64,000 bases of DNA from the NCBI GenBank assembly GCA_001910725.1, contig MJGA01000007.1:558001-622000 (forward strand), in the 5' to 3' direction. The notes under the pieces are model-generated. The model was not told the origin of the DNA. It saw nothing but the letters and a program-made list of their open reading frames with translations, and did no database searches. Shown one piece after another: positions 33,279 through 45,861 of this stretch. The DNA is from Phanerodontia chrysosporium (taxonomy: Eukaryota > Basidiomycota > Agaricomycetes > Polyporales > Phanerochaetaceae). The position numbers and the translations under genes were made by a program. Position 1 is the stretch's first letter; each line of letters begins with the position of its first letter.

Positions 33279-36129
33279 ATGACGATCAAGAACTTGGACA
33301 GTGAGTATGCACGCGTGTGTATATTCGTGTGGCTGTGATGCTGAACGGCACGCCTCGCCAGGTTACCTCGCGGAACGCAAGCACCTGCAGACCCACCCGC
33401 TTTCGGTCCTTACGGACTCACGATTGGGTATTGATGCCTCATACTACCTGACACAACTCACGGAAAATCCCCCTTCGCGAGAGCCTCTGCTGGCTGCCAC
33501 AGGGGGCTTCCACTCGCCCTGACCCAACGCATCGAAGCTGACCTGCGCGTGCTGGAAAAACTACGCATCAAGCCTGTCTTCGTCTTCCCTGGACTCCTCC
33601 CGAAGCGCAACGGAAAGCACAACCAGCAGCTGCAGTATGAGCAGAGCGAGGCCATGCGGGATCGGCGCGAGGCGTGGGCCAAGTATGAGGCCGGACAGGA
33701 GGAGGCGGCGACCAAGCTCTTTGAGACGCGTAGCGGGCTGCACCAGTGGGACTTGTGGAAGATGGTCCTGAGGATCTTTAGGCACCGGAATGTGGAATTC
33801 GTCGTCGCACCGTATGTCGCGTGGGCACAAGTACGTCACCACGAAACTACGCTTCCGTACCCAACCTCACGCCTAGGCGTAATCACTGCAGCTCATCTAC
33901 CTGCAACGACACCCGAAGGCATACATCCACGCCATCTATGGACCTACTGACACGCTCCTCTACCCTGGCCTTGAGAAGCTCATTACATCCCTCGATCTCG
34001 CATCGGCAAATCCCACCTTCACCCATGTCACCAAGCGGGCAATTTTGAACGACCTTGGCCTCAGCGAGGACCAATTCCTCGATCTTGGAATCTTGCTCGG
34101 CTTCGAGCACTCTCCCCCCTTCCCCCCTACCGTCCACGACCAAGCGCTGAAGGCGACGGTCGACATGATCAAGTATTACAAGTCGGGTCACGCCGCTGTT
34201 TCTGCATTCGCCGAGCAACCGCAGGTGAAGCAGATGCAGTACACGGACCAATACGCCAGAACTCGGTCTATGATCAAGTACTCCCTCGTTCTCTCGTCGG
34301 AAGGCACAGTCATCCCGCTGCCGCTGGCAAGTCCCAACCCTCAGCCCCACGGACACTCAGGCCACCATCACCATCCGACAGCTGCTGACATTCCCATCGA
34401 CTTGCACGACATCTTCACACACCGCCTTCCTGACGAGATCTACTTTTACCTTTCACGCGGGTTGCTCGGCCCCCAGGCGCTTGTTTGGCTGACAAGCTAC
34501 CAGATCATCGAGCAGCCACCGCTTGATAATGGCGAGACAACGGAATACCGCAGGTTCATCAAGGAGGTGATCACCGAGGGACAGACGGGCCCGAGGGCGA
34601 CGGCGCTCGCGCTCATCTCGAGCGTCCTGAATCCGTTCTGGGCCAAGCGCAGCATCATCCCGCACTTCTGGTTCGAGCAGAGTCAGCAGAAAGCGATCGC
34701 GCACAACTCGCAGCAGACTGTGCAGCTCGCAGAGCGTGTCGCCGGCTGGCACGTGCCGTATGCGATCGTGGAAGAGGAGCTGAGGAGGCAAAACGTGAGT
34801 CCAGGCTACGTATAGCCCTCCTACGCACCAGGGTTTCGGTCTAAACCGTATCGTCCTATTTTCCCATAGTCGTCGACCATCGACTTTGCGCTCTGTCTCG
34901 GGGCCACCGTCACCGACAAGCTCGCAGCACGCACGAAGCTCAAGGCCGGCACGACTCCACCGCCACTGGAGAAGAAAGATGAACTGGTCGCAAATGTGAT
35001 CTGGCGCTTCCTCGAGCTGAGAGGGTAAGCATCGTGACATGCATGTCAGTGCGTTCCCAGAGTTGATTAAACTGCTGACCGTTGCCGTCGGGAACGTCTC
35101 GAAACGTGATCCACCAGGTTTTTGCTCAACACACACACGCACTCGCCGTTGGCGCGTGCAATGTACGTCGCAATCAAGACTGCGCGTGTGAACGATAAGT
35201 TCCAAGACTCGCTGTATTTGTTCTTGGAATTGGTAAGGGCGGGCGTCATGCACGGCCACCTCTGGTCTGGCAGGGCGTTTAGCGGAGGGCCGAGCTTCGG
35301 AACCGGTGAGGCGGGATTTTCCCACATGGCGTAGCGACGAGTTTAGCTGACAACTGCCGGGACGGTCACTGCCAGATGACGAAAAGTCATGCATGCTCCT
35401 GGTGATGCGAGTGCTCAGCATCGTGCCACTGAGCTTCAAGGTGCGCCACTTTCCTGCCGCAGAGACGACGCAATGTGTGTGCTGATGAGCACCCGTTGCG
35501 CTCCCGTACCCCAATTACCCCTTGGAACGTTCGATCCCGCGTTTTGGTTCCGCTGCCCGTAGCCGCAACCGTGGTCTGCACCTCTGTCACGAGAGCTGCT
35601 CGTGTTCAACTCCTTTGTCCGTTCGCTCACGCGGGCGTTGCGCACACTGTTGGAAGTCACGACGCTGAACATGCTGGTCCGGCGGGACGCGAAGCAGTCG
35701 CGAGAAGACCTGCTGGACATCAACCTGTCGCTTCCCTTCCAGAGCGAAGTGAACACGGGATTCGGCGTGCTCGCCAAGGTCTACCTGGACGCCCTCACGC
35801 ACATCAACAACCGCCAGCGGGTACGAGACCCGAACGCCGAGGGCGTCAAGGAGGCAAAGGCGATGGCCCTCGAAATTTGCGAGGAGACGTTCTCCGGTGT
35901 CAAGAATCCGAAACAAGAGGTGGAGCGTGGCTTCCGCTTCTGGGACGTGGTGCGTCGTGCTCTCGTGTGCTGGGAATGGACTGAAGTTCTCACTGCTCGT
36001 CTTTTCTTTTCCCTGCCGTTGCAGACGCTGACCGCCATGCGGCAGTTGCACTCAGAGGGCGCGGTCCTTCGCGAACTGGTGGATCAGTTCGAGGCGGCGG
36101 AGGCGTGGTTGGCACCCATGCGACCTTAG
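33279..36129 (+). CDS. MKT1: MKT1-like XPG/FEN1-fold post-transcriptional regulator
   Basis: Eight exons: 33279-33300, 33362-33830, 33892-34794, 34870-35024, 35118-35305, 35376-35440, 35596-35949, 36025-36129, about 750 residues. The N-terminus MTIKNLDSYLAERK and RLGIDASYYL, PVFVFPGLLPKRN, VEFVVAPYVAWAQ and IYGPTDTLLYPG form the inactive nuclease (XPG N and I) fold of yeast Mkt1. The C-terminal domain includes RAMYVAIKTARVNDKFQDSL and DINLSLPFQSEVNTGFG. In yeast Mkt1 works with Pbp1 in post-transcriptional control, originally found through maintenance of the K2 killer virus. Exon 2 has a one-base frame break near 33510: ATGGF is in one frame and LALTQRIEADL in another, with no usable intron. 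A missing base in the assembly is the likeliest reason. Confidence 0.9.
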
Positions 36130-36582
36130 GTGATGGGCCGACTGCGCCTTGGGTGGTGTCCCTGCTGCCTCAGGGGCCCCGCCGGCGGGGATTTTCGATG
36201 TGCACCGGGGGTGATTCTGCTATTTCTTGACGCACAGCTGGGGGCAATACATAGGCGGTTCTTTCCTGCTCGAGTGCAGACGGCTCACACCGTGGGCTGG
36301 TTGTGTCACGGCGGGATGTGACAGGCGTTGTGAGAAGGGGGCCGTGCAGATGTGCTGGATAAGGCAGGAGGTCTCTCACCGCTGTGAGAAGGCACCGCAA
36401 AATCTCCGATGGAAAAGCGAGCGCCTGTCCGCATCGGGCGTTTGATCGGATGCCAGATCTGAGATCCAAACTTGGGTTTCGTTTTTTTATCTTGATTTCC
36501 TGGCGCCTGTTGCAATTTCGGATCTGAGCCAAGCCTCGCTTCGCGCCTACCGATCCTCTCTCCCTCTTTCTCTCACCGCTCT

Positions 36583-36592
36583 GCTTAAATAT
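36583..36592 (+). promoter_or_regulatory. TATA-like box with pyrimidine-rich initiator
   Basis: GCTTAAATATG lies about 70 bp upstream of the ATG at 36655 and is followed by a C/T-rich stretch typical of fungal transcription starts. Confidence 0.5.
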
Positions 36593-36654
36593 GCCTCCCT
36601 CCCTCCCGCTCGTTCCCCCACCGCCCCCGCCCTCCCTCCAGCATCTGCCTAGTC

Positions 36655-37417
36655 ATGGCCGACGTCCTGGCCCTCGACGCCTTCGCCCGCGCACACTACT
36701 TCCCACACCGCGCCGTCCCCATCCCGACCCCCGTCGTGGACTGCTCCCCAAAAGTCGCCACCGGCCCCGTCTACTACCGCCAGCACGAGGTCATCCAGCT
36801 CGTAGAGGTGTCCGCGCCCCCACCCGCGCCGCACCCGTCCACGATCACCACGAGCTCCGTCCCCTCCTCGTCCGCGTACACCGAGTCCTGCTCCGAGGGC
36901 TCGGAGGCCGAAGAGGACGACGAGTCTGCCGTCTCCTCGTACTGCTCCTCCGACGAGGGCGACGAGGCGGCCCGCGCCTGCTACGACGACACGTACGGCG
37001 CACGCCTCAAGCGCGTCCTCGCCTGGCGGGACGGCTCTGCAAAGGCACTAGGGGCACTCGGTACGTTCATTTCCGCCCGCTCCGCGTGGGTATCCGGCTC
37101 ACCTTCTCCCTTCGCGCGCAGTGGAGTCCCCAATGCACACTGCAGCCTCCTGCGTCAGGCGTAGACCCGATGATGACAGGGTAAGTGTCCCGCCGCTCCC
37201 CTTGCTGTGTTTACCCAGGGCCCTCATGCACGACCTCTCTCCGCAGATGTCACATTCCCCAAAACAACTCCCCAAGTCACACCGCAGCCTGGGCTCCCAC
37301 TCCTGCTCCGCCTGCGACAGAGACTTTGCGACCGCGCAGGGCCTCCGCGAGCACGCGCGGGTCTCCTGCGCGAGCGACGCCTGTCGGGCCGCCGTGGAGT
37401 ACGGCTTCGAGTCATGA
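36655..37417 (+). CDS. small acidic protein with C-terminal C2H2-like motif
   Basis: Three exons, 36655-37060, 37122-37180 and 37247-37417, 211 residues, frame intact. The N-terminus MADVLALDAFARAHYFPH is followed by PVYYRQHEVIQLVEV, an acidic Ser/Glu/Asp-rich stretch and DTYGARLKRVLAWRDG. The C-terminus SCSACDRDFATAQGLREH has a C2H2-style spacing (Cys-x2-Cys, then a His after LREH), followed by extra cysteines and ACRAAVEYGFES. This resembles an uncharacterised basidiomycete family. Nuclear or nucleic-acid binding is possible but unproven. It stands alone between gene-poor GC-rich stretches. Confidence 0.75.
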
Positions 37418-40400
37418 CACCGCTCACGTTCTCCAGTACCCTCCACGACTGGCACGAACCATGCTTTGCACTATACCCGCATCTATACCCACCCCATCGT
37501 GGTCGCCGACCGCCTCCCACACTGCATGTATCCTTATTGCTACACTTTTGCCCCGGTTACGTTCACGACCTCTGACGCACACGGCTCGGCATACACTATT
37601 ATTACTGATATTTCCATGCGCCACGGACACACCTGGCCTTTAGCGTATACTGTAGATAATACAGTCGGCACTGCTGCAATACAGCCATACATTTATTACC
37701 ATTATTACGCCTGGCATGACTTGGCCCTAGTGTCCTCTCACGCCAGTACGCGTTCGCGTACCTTCTCCACTCAAAGTGCCAGGTGCGATTCCGAATGGAC
37801 GACAGGAGATGGTGCACGAGGCCGTCTGCGCTTGCACAAGCCGGGGACTCGTGCCCCTGCCTGAGAAAGTCGGTGGGGCTGACGTGCTCAAGCGAGAAAC
37901 AGAGATGCTCTCAGCTGCTATGTGATGCGCGCAGGACCTGATAGAAACGTCTCGCGAAACTCGTCCTTGTGCTGCCGCTGCCGCTGCCCGCGCGTGCGCA
38001 TGCTGTGCCCCGTCCGGCTGCGCGGACGGCAGGAGGACGTGTGTGGCCGTCGCACGCGGCGGGAGCCCTGGTCGTGGCGTCGCCCAGGCGTCGCAGGGGA
38101 ACATGGCTGGGAGCGCAGGAGGCCAGCTATGGGCAAGTGTGCGCCCACAGGCCCTCGCACAGGCGCACGCGCTGCCCCGCAACAGATTGCACGCTGTCGC
38201 GCCGTTGCGATCACGCCCCGCGTCCCACGGGGCCCTGCGCCGCGAGATAGATTGCACCGTCGCTCGGAGCCCCTGCCCCTGCGCGAAGATGCGGATAGCA
38301 GAGAGAGAAAAAAGCGGCGGGCTAAGCGCTATCGTGAGAAGATCGTCCAGCCCGGCGAGCTCTTGATCGCCCGCGCAGGTCCTGCAACCTCACCCGCCCG
38401 TGCACCCCCATGTTGTCGCCGCTGCACCCACGCAGGAGGTGCAGCCAGCGCGGGCGCGCCGTATGTATCGGCGGTATCGACGCGCTCTGGCGCCGCCGCA
38501 TCGCGCATCGCGCGTCCTGCGGCGCGCTGACGGGCGTGGGGACACGAGGACAAAGAGAAAAGATGGAGGGGCGACTGCGACTTGCGGGACCGCAACGCGC
38601 AGACCTGCGAACGCTATCACGCGCGGGGTCCCACGCGGACACACCCCGTCTGCAAGGCTGCGCGGACAGCGATGGTTGGGCCTGCGCCGTCGGTATGCGG
38701 ACGACGGGGCAAGCCAGCTCTAGTGCCCGACCGCCGCCTGCGAGTGGTCACGCCGTAGACCGTGGCGAGGGTGCAAGGGCCCGACTGTATAGACGCAGCG
38801 GTGGCTGAGCTGTGCCGTAGCAGGCCCCCCCCACCCCACCCTTGCTCCGATGTCAGGCCATCAGCCGTTGCTGGGCTTTGGCCTTCTGGACATCTCGACA
38901 GTACGCGCGCCTCGCATGCAATGTTGGGCTAGTGCAGTTCTTAAGCCTGATGGGACGTGCCGGCGCCGTCTCGCGCTCGCGCGCTGTGGGCAGCGGAGTC
39001 GATGTGAAAGGCTAAGGCCAAGTGGAGGATAGCACTGCGTCGGTCTTCATTTTCTCGCGAGGTATACCCGTCCAAGAAGCCCCTGACGGACCTGGCATCC
39101 GAGGGCGTGGATACTTCGTATCAATGTCGACAGCGTGCATGTCGATGGCGATCTGCGATCGTAGGAAGGCGTTAATGACAACTCACCGGAGTAGTACCTG
39201 GAGTATGACAGACATACCAGCGAAGCGGCACGCCCGCATTGGGCACCAGCCCAACACGCAGACGTGTTCCGCCCCTGCGTGTGTGCACCAAGTGGGCAGG
39301 CGCCGGCCAACGAGCGCACCCGCCTGTGCTTGCGGGGCGAGCAAACAAGCCCAGCTTGCCCAGCCTGCCCAAAATACAAATTTGCCCGCGAACGTGAGTG
39401 CGTGTGGCGCACGGCGACACGCACGCCGTGCGGGGGGCAAGGCCTGCCAAGGCGACGGTGCGCACAGTCGCGGGGGCCGTGCCAGGGCGCCGGGCACGCC
39501 TGTGGGAGCGGACGTCCCCCGGGGGCAGACACAGCAGCTCGCTGCCCGCATCTCGGGCCCGCCAGGCGTGCGTCCAGCACCGCAGGATTCTCCGCAACAC
39601 CCGCGAGGTAACCACGCCCGGCGTCGGGGACTGTACACGGGCCTTGTGTGTGCGCGGGGGCTGGCGCCGTATGCCGTGCTACGTAGCCCACTTCGGTTTT
39701 CCTGGTTGCGTAGAGGGTCGTGTTTCGGTGGGAGTGCCGACGAGTTCGGGCACAGAGGCTGCGGTATCGTGGTCACGTCACGCTCGCCCGGGCGGCTCGC
39801 GCTGGGGTGTGTGCGACAGGAGGCAGGGTCACGGGCTGCCCAGGGGCCTCCAGGCGCATTGCACCCAAGACCGTCGCGTTGTGGCTAGTGCAGCGGAGAG
39901 CGATGATAGCCAGTGCCAGACAAGGTCGGATTGGCTCGGCCCTGCCTGGACTGGATGCGCGTGAGAGAAGCTGGGCGATGTTGTGCTCCGGGGAGGTTGG
40001 TTGCCGAGTTCGGGCCCGCAGGCCAGGGGCAGGACCAGACAGAACCTGTATCAAGAAAGTTTGGAACCTTCGTTGCCCTTCGAGCTGGTATGGTGACGAG
40101 CCTGACACGGCGCACAGGGGCTGGTGACTTTGGGACTCCAAAAGGCAGCAGAACGGTCCCACAGAGATAGCGGCAAAATAGTACCCGTCAGGGGCAGACG
40201 GATCATTCGAGCAGATCTGAACTGTTGGCGAAGCAGAAAAGGTGTCGAGAGCGCAAAGCGGAGACAAGTCCGAATTGAGCGCTTGGCAAATCGCAAGGCG
40301 TTGTGGTGCCGGCGCCACTTGTGTCCACTTTAGGAAGGTGTTCAGGATCCTGCCTCCGTGCTCCTCAGGCTGTTCTTCCACATTGCCAGCCACATTGCGC

Positions 40401-42216
40401 CAGCATCGGCTCGCACCACCCCTTACATACACTGGTAGATGCACTACGTAAGTTCTAGTGGCGACGACATCCCCATTATCTAAGGTTCCCTCGACACCAC
40501 TGCCAAACCGCCGAAATGAATGCACCCATCTGCCGCTGATAATGGCGCAGGTCCTAGTGAGTCCTATACAGTCCCTATGCACAGGCGTATCGCTCAGAGT
40601 ACGCGAGCCGCCAAGCCACGAGAGTAAATTGTCACACTACCGCATTCAGTCAAAAGCGCACCCACGGGGGGAGTGGCATGAGAAAACACCGCATTACCAG
40701 TGACAATGGGCGACCAGCCTCCGATGGCGCGGCCAGCACGCCCTGGGCAGCGCGCGCGTGGCTCTCGGCACGAGGCGCATCACAGACGCACCCGCACGAA
40801 GCTCCGTGCGCGCGGCACGGTCGCCTGATGTCCCCGTGCCGCGCTTCCAGCGGGACCCACCAGGGCCGCACAGGCGGACACACCGTCCGCACAGCGGACC
40901 GCTCGTCTCGGAACGCACACATTTCGCGCAAGGGTCCATGCACGGCCGCCTGCCCCGCGCGCACACACGCCATACAGTTTCCTCGCCGAAGAACGCCGCG
41001 CGCAGGCCTCATCGTGCCGTATCAGCCGTCCATCGTGCGTCGTGGGCTCGGACGCACTCTGATAGCGGCAGCACGCTGGGATGTGGTGCTGGGGCGCCGC
41101 CACAGCGTGCGGTCATGCGAGGTATCGCCGTGATCCCAGCACGAGTGGGAAACACGGCGCGCGGGCTCAGCACGCGCAGCAAAATGGCAGCGAGAAGGAG
41201 GGAGAACAACGAGCAGGGAAGTCGCCGGGCTTCGCAGCGGGCGGGCCCTCCTGCCGGGGCCCACGGCTGGCTCGTATAACTGCATTGGGCGGATGCACGG
41301 CGGGTGGCGGCACGCGCGAGGGAAAGAAAGGCTATCTCGCGAAACGGATATTTCGCCGCAGGAGATCGCGAAGGCGGGACCCTGCGCAGACACGCACCCG
41401 CCAGGAGGCAGCCCCCTGTGCGCGCACATTCGTCCGAATGCAGCGGGTGTGGCACAATGGAAGCGGGACGTGCGAACCATCGATGGCTGCGCTGCCCGAA
41501 TATGGCGTCGTCCGCAAATAAAGCGACATACCCACGGTCTATGACGCGCTTCGACGAAGCGGCGGCGTGCGCCGTGCACGATGCGAACAGCGATGTACAG
41601 CATCCAGAGATCGTGTGTGCAGAGTTTGCCAGTGCGCCTTCGCGGAAGAATTGCGGTAAAAGGGAATCTGGTATGGTGATGTCGCCGCACAGGCCGTTGA
41701 AAGAAACATGGTAACGCTTCGCAGCGATGAGAGAGACGGGCCGGGAGAGTGGTAGTGGCGAAGGCCGCGTTTTGGAAGCAAAGAGATGTGACGGGCCGGC
41801 GAGTTGTTCTTGGTTGCCGTGAGCGAAACGTCTGGTGAAGTTTGCAACCGTCATAGAATAGGATGGACACGCACCTGACCGTGCTATCGTAGAAAAAATG
41901 ACGCATAACACGAGATTTGGTGCTCAAACCGTGCGGCTCTGCTCCACTTCACAGATGGATAGCATCCCTTGTTCGATTGTTGGAATGGTTGTCACGGCCA
42001 GCTTCGTGCAAAATTTCGCACTCGGTCGCAACGGTGGTCGGATGATACAGACAGCCCGAGCACGGACTCTCGCACGACTACAAAAAACTCGTCGTAAACT
42101 CGGGGCGCGCGTAGCTTTCGAATAAATGTATGGAGAACACGACTGGAACATTCGCAACGGCCGAGCTCAGTAAGCACTCGAGGAATGACACAGCGCTCAC
42201 ATACAGCCAACACCTC
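37418..42216. other. 4.8-kb GC-rich stretch without recognised gene
   Basis: Many long overlapping frames occur on both strands (up to 269-301 codons on the minus strand at 39773-40582 and 41009-41927). Two of the longest overlap each other in different frames, which argues against coding. No domain, signal peptide or consistent splice pattern was seen. A C-rich run lies at about 38825. Confidence 0.45.
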
Positions 42217-44201
42217 TCAGTATCTCTTGGATCCGCGCCCGCCACCTCTCGGCCGGACCGCTTTACGTTTCTCCCGGGTCTCCTCTTTCGCTTTCGCACT
42301 TCGCTGGCGAGGGTCGATAACTTCGTAGTCTCTCTCAGCCTTCATGACCTCCTCAGAGTTATCCTTTGGGAAATGAAGTGCGTGACTCAGGAAGCCAGTA
42401 TCGTCGTCCACCTCCATACCAGGGTTCTCCTCGTCGGGCGCGGCAACCGTCTGGGGTTCGGCGTTATCCGCAGGCGCATCCTCAGGCTCTGGAGCGACAC
42501 TCTTGAGTTTTGAACGGAAACCTTCGAGTGCTGCGAGGACATCATCCTCGCCCTTGACACGCTTGCCGTCCTTCGTCTTCTTGTGCACACCGCGAGACTT
42601 GGCGTATTTGGCCATCTCCTCCTCCAGGAAAGACTTCTTTGGCTTTTTCTTGGCGTGCTCGTCGTCACTGTCTTCACCGCGCGCTTTGCGCGATAACTTT
42701 TTGATCTCGGCCTCCATCTTTTCGATTTCAGTTTGGCGGGACGTGCTGATGACGTAGAAGGTGAGTGTTTGGTCATCGGCGCGGGCCTGCTGAAGCAACC
42801 CCACCTTGCTGCAGCCTTCTCCTGCGCATGTTTCTCCCTGATCTTCGTTATGTCATCCTCAGCCTTTGAGGGTTTCTTGGGCTTTTCTGAGTCACTCTTT
42901 TGGACCGGAGTGTCCTTGGGCGTGAACGATGTCTCTTTCGGCGGGGCTAAGACCAGAGGTACAGATGCAGGCAGTTCGATGTCAACCACTTCGCGAGGAC
43001 GTGATATCAGAAACGTCAAACCCAGATGTACAGGGTCACGTACGGTCTGGACGCACAATCGGTTTCTTCTTGATCGGTATGGGCTCCTCCTCGGCGTCTT
43101 CATCGGCACCGAAGCTCAGGAGTTTAACGTCTCTGGTAACAGACGTCACGTAAAATGAAGTAGCAGCAGTTGAAAAAAAACACTCACTTTTTCGCCCCAC
43201 GCCGTCGCTGCTCTTCCTCTCGCTCGCGCTGGGCTTGTTCACGGGCTCGCTGCTGAGCCCGTTTCTCCTCAGCCGTAATTCGCGGGATAATGTCGGGGAA
43301 GGGGTTGTCCACGATCCTTATAGTCTTGATTTTGGAGGGCTGCCAGCCAGTTCAGTATATGTGCAGCGTATTTGAGGTAGAGGGCGCACTATAGCGGTCT
43401 CTCATTCTCATCAACCTCTAGCAAAGTCAGTCATTGTGACACCGACTGGCCATAATGACACGCTCACCCATGCCGCCGATCTTCAACACATCTGCATAGG
43501 TCGTTCAGAGTTAGAGTTATGTCGAGAGTTGATGTGCGCCTCACTGTATATAGTGTCTCCCACTACCCGCCCGAACAGAGTGTGCTTCCCATGTAACTCG
43601 TCCGCTCTGTCTGGGTGTGCGTCAGTATGCGTGGTGGGAAATACAGCCCAAGGTCATACCAAGGGTTATAAAGAACTGGGAGTCGTTGGAGTTCTTCGTG
43701 CCATTATTCGCCATTGCCACCAAGCCTCGATGAGCGAACCGCAGGCGTGGATGAATCTCATCTTCAAAAGGTTCTGCAGTGCAAGAAGTGAGCACAGCAA
43801 CACGAGTCACAACGCGCAAACTGCACCTCCATAAACCGACTCTCCACCACCTCCCGTGCCTGTCCTGTCTCCGGTCTGAACGAGGAAGTTGGGGACAATC
43901 CTGCGCGATTGTGAGTTGTTGCACGGACACGGAGTAGTGAGACGCAGTATTACCGATGAAATATAACCCCGTCATAGTATCCTGCAGGCGTTCTGAGTAA
44001 GAAGGACGTCGGTGCAAGATCGCGCTTACCTTCCATGGCAAGTTGGATGAAGTTGCGGCATGTCTTTGGCGTTTCCTGTTGCCCTGCTAAGGCTCTGAGC
44101 GCAAGAAATGACTATTGTGGGCGCACTTTCGACCAAAGTTCAATGTCAATTTCGCCTGCTGTCGTGTCGACGATTACTCGACCCCGGGTTGGGAGAGCCA
44201 T
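42217..44201 (-). CDS. CWC27: spliceosomal cyclophilin CWC27 (peptidyl-prolyl isomerase-like)
   Basis: Minus-strand gene with many short introns. From the start it reads MALPTRGRVIVDTTAGEID, then IELWSK spliced to ETPKTCRNFIQLAME, YYDGVIFHR, IVPNFLVQTGDRTGTGGGG, RGLVAMANNGTKNSNDSQFF and RADELHGKHTLFGRVVGDT. This is a cyclophilin domain with the CWC27-type WSK signature. The charged C-terminal part includes IRIVDNPFPDIIPR, LLSFGADEDAEEE and the family-specific tail GFLSHALHFPKDNSEEV, AERDYEVIDPRQRSAKAKEE. CWC27 joins the activated spliceosome in the nucleus, with CWC22 as a known partner. The usual first residues (xYVTEPP) are not found upstream, so a further tiny 5-prime exon is possible. No frame break was seen in the parts read. 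Confidence 0.92.
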
Positions 44202-44381
44202 GGCCGTTCGAGCTTGGTCCTGGATGACGATCAGGCGCCCCGGAGGCGTTGTTCGGCCACGCGAGACGCACGTGGCGCCGTCCTGCCCATGCATCTCGGC
44301 TCTCCTGATGCCCCTTCTCCACCAAAACCACCACCATCCGAAACAAATCCCTCGCTTCTCTCTCCTCGCACACCTGCAGAC
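44202..44381. promoter_or_regulatory. bidirectional promoter between CWC27 and UBC6
   Basis: The two divergent start codons are only 180 bp apart, so both promoters must share this segment. No clear TATA box. It is pyrimidine-rich on the UBC6 side. Confidence 0.6.
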
Positions 44382-45576
44382 ATGGCTTCAAAGGCAGCGC
44401 ACAAGAGGGTACGCTCATGGGCCACATTACCGCAAAATCCTACTCAATCTTGCTCCGGAAATACAGCTCACAAAGGAATATGTTGCTATGCAGCGCGAAC
44501 CACCTCCGTTTGTCTGGGCAGTGCCGGACGAGAAGAACATCCTGACTTGTGAGTCTCCCCTCCCCTCCATCCTCCGCTCCAGCTGACGGGGTATGTAGGG
44601 AACTACATCATCGTACGTCGATCCTGCCAGCCCTGTGAACAAGCGTTGACCCTCCCTCCAGCGCGGCCCGCCTGATTCTCCCTTCGCCGGCGGAGAGTAT
44701 CACGGTGTTCTCTTGTTCCCTTCCGAGTATCCCTTCAAGCCCCCAGGTATCAAGGTGCTTCAAACTTCCACATACCATCTAGTGATTGACGGTATTAACG
44801 CTCTATCCGCATCGTGACAGATGTTGACCCCCTCTGGTCGCTTCCAACCTGACCGCAAGATTTGCTTCTCGATGTCGGACTTCCACCCGGGAACGGTATA
44901 CATCCCCCCTCTGTATGCGTGTGAGAGATGCTGACACCGCCCGACAGTGGAACCCTGCCTGGAGCGTCGCCACTATGTAAGCCAGGATTTAGGGCTTTTC
45001 CGCAGCGGTGCTAATCATTGACTATCAGATTGACTGGTCTTCTGTCGTTCATGTTGTCCGATGAGATGACATCCGGATCAGTAACCACCAGTGATGCGGA
45101 GAAGCGAGCGTATGCGGCTCGCAGTCATGCATGGAATCTGGAGCAGAGACGGTTCAGAGAGGCATTCCCTGATGTGCGTCCTGCCTCTCCTACGGATTTC
45201 TCGACATACCTGACCCATCATTTTGCTCCAGTACTGCACCCCCACTCCTCGTGATTTGCCAAATATGGGCCAGAAGGAGCGAGGGAAGCCCTCGGCTCCC
45301 GAGGCAAAGCCCAGCTCTCCTGCACGTAGCACGCCCATGTCTCCCGTCTCTCCGTCGCTGACGGCGCAGACATCCACCTCCGGCTCTTCGTCATTACCTC
45401 CGACGCCTGTGACTACCAGCCGGGAAGCGTCCAGCTCCCCTGAGAATAGCGCGCCTGCGCGGGATGTTGTCGCCGCCGGCTGGACAACTTCTATTCGGCA
45501 ACTCGTCTGGGAAAAATGGCGCTGGGGCGTTGTGCTGGCACTGGCCGTCATCGTCTCGCGTATGTCTTCCAGCTGA
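44382..45576 (+). CDS. UBC6: ER tail-anchored ubiquitin-conjugating enzyme E2, UBC6/UBE2J2 type
   Basis: Eight exons: 44382-44408, 44467-44548, 44599-44612, 44662-44754, 44821-44895, 44948-44976, 45029-45173, 45232-45576. They close in frame to 269 residues. The start [64 protein letters not shown] and [16 protein letters not shown] (catalytic Cys in ICFS) give the UBC core of the Ubc6 class, which lacks the HPN tripeptide of canonical E2s. [19 protein letters not shown] follows. A Ser/Pro/Thr-rich linker leads to a C-terminal membrane anchor, [14 protein letters not shown]. Known role: ER-associated degradation. One exon is only 14 nt long. Confidence 0.93.
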
Positions 45577-45861
45577 TTGATAGACCGCTGGATCAAGAAA
45601 GGGCTATTTGGTGTTCTCTCTCTCGACGAAACTACGCTCATACCATGGCCCAGTCGGCCTTACAACTCTCCTTAACAGTTTCCTGGGATCTTCTCGACAA
45701 ACTCGACCTTGTACAATCGTTACCGCTCTTCCTCACCATTCTATCTCAATGATCGTGTACCCGTACTATCCTACAGACTGTCACGTTTTGGATGTGTTAA
45801 TGTGTAAATCACCATCTTTCCCCACAGTGGAATACAAGGCGGCTGTCTTTGGGACTTCTCT
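45577..45861. other. convergent 3-prime ends
   Basis: Short gap between the stop codons of the UBC6-type gene and thymidylate kinase; it holds both terminator regions. No gene. Confidence 0.5.

Noticed and set aside
36655..37417. Mating-type or homeodomain locus
   Set aside because: No homeodomain (WFxNRR), pheromone CAAX precursor or STE3-like receptor was seen; the C2H2-like gene and the GC-rich flanks alone do not support it.
39773..40582. 269-codon minus-strand frame
   Set aside because: No recognisable motif and no sign of splicing; plus-strand frames overlap it.
41009..41927. Two overlapping 300-codon minus-strand frames
   Set aside because: Both are open over the same DNA in different frames, a sign of stop-poor GC-rich sequence rather than coding.
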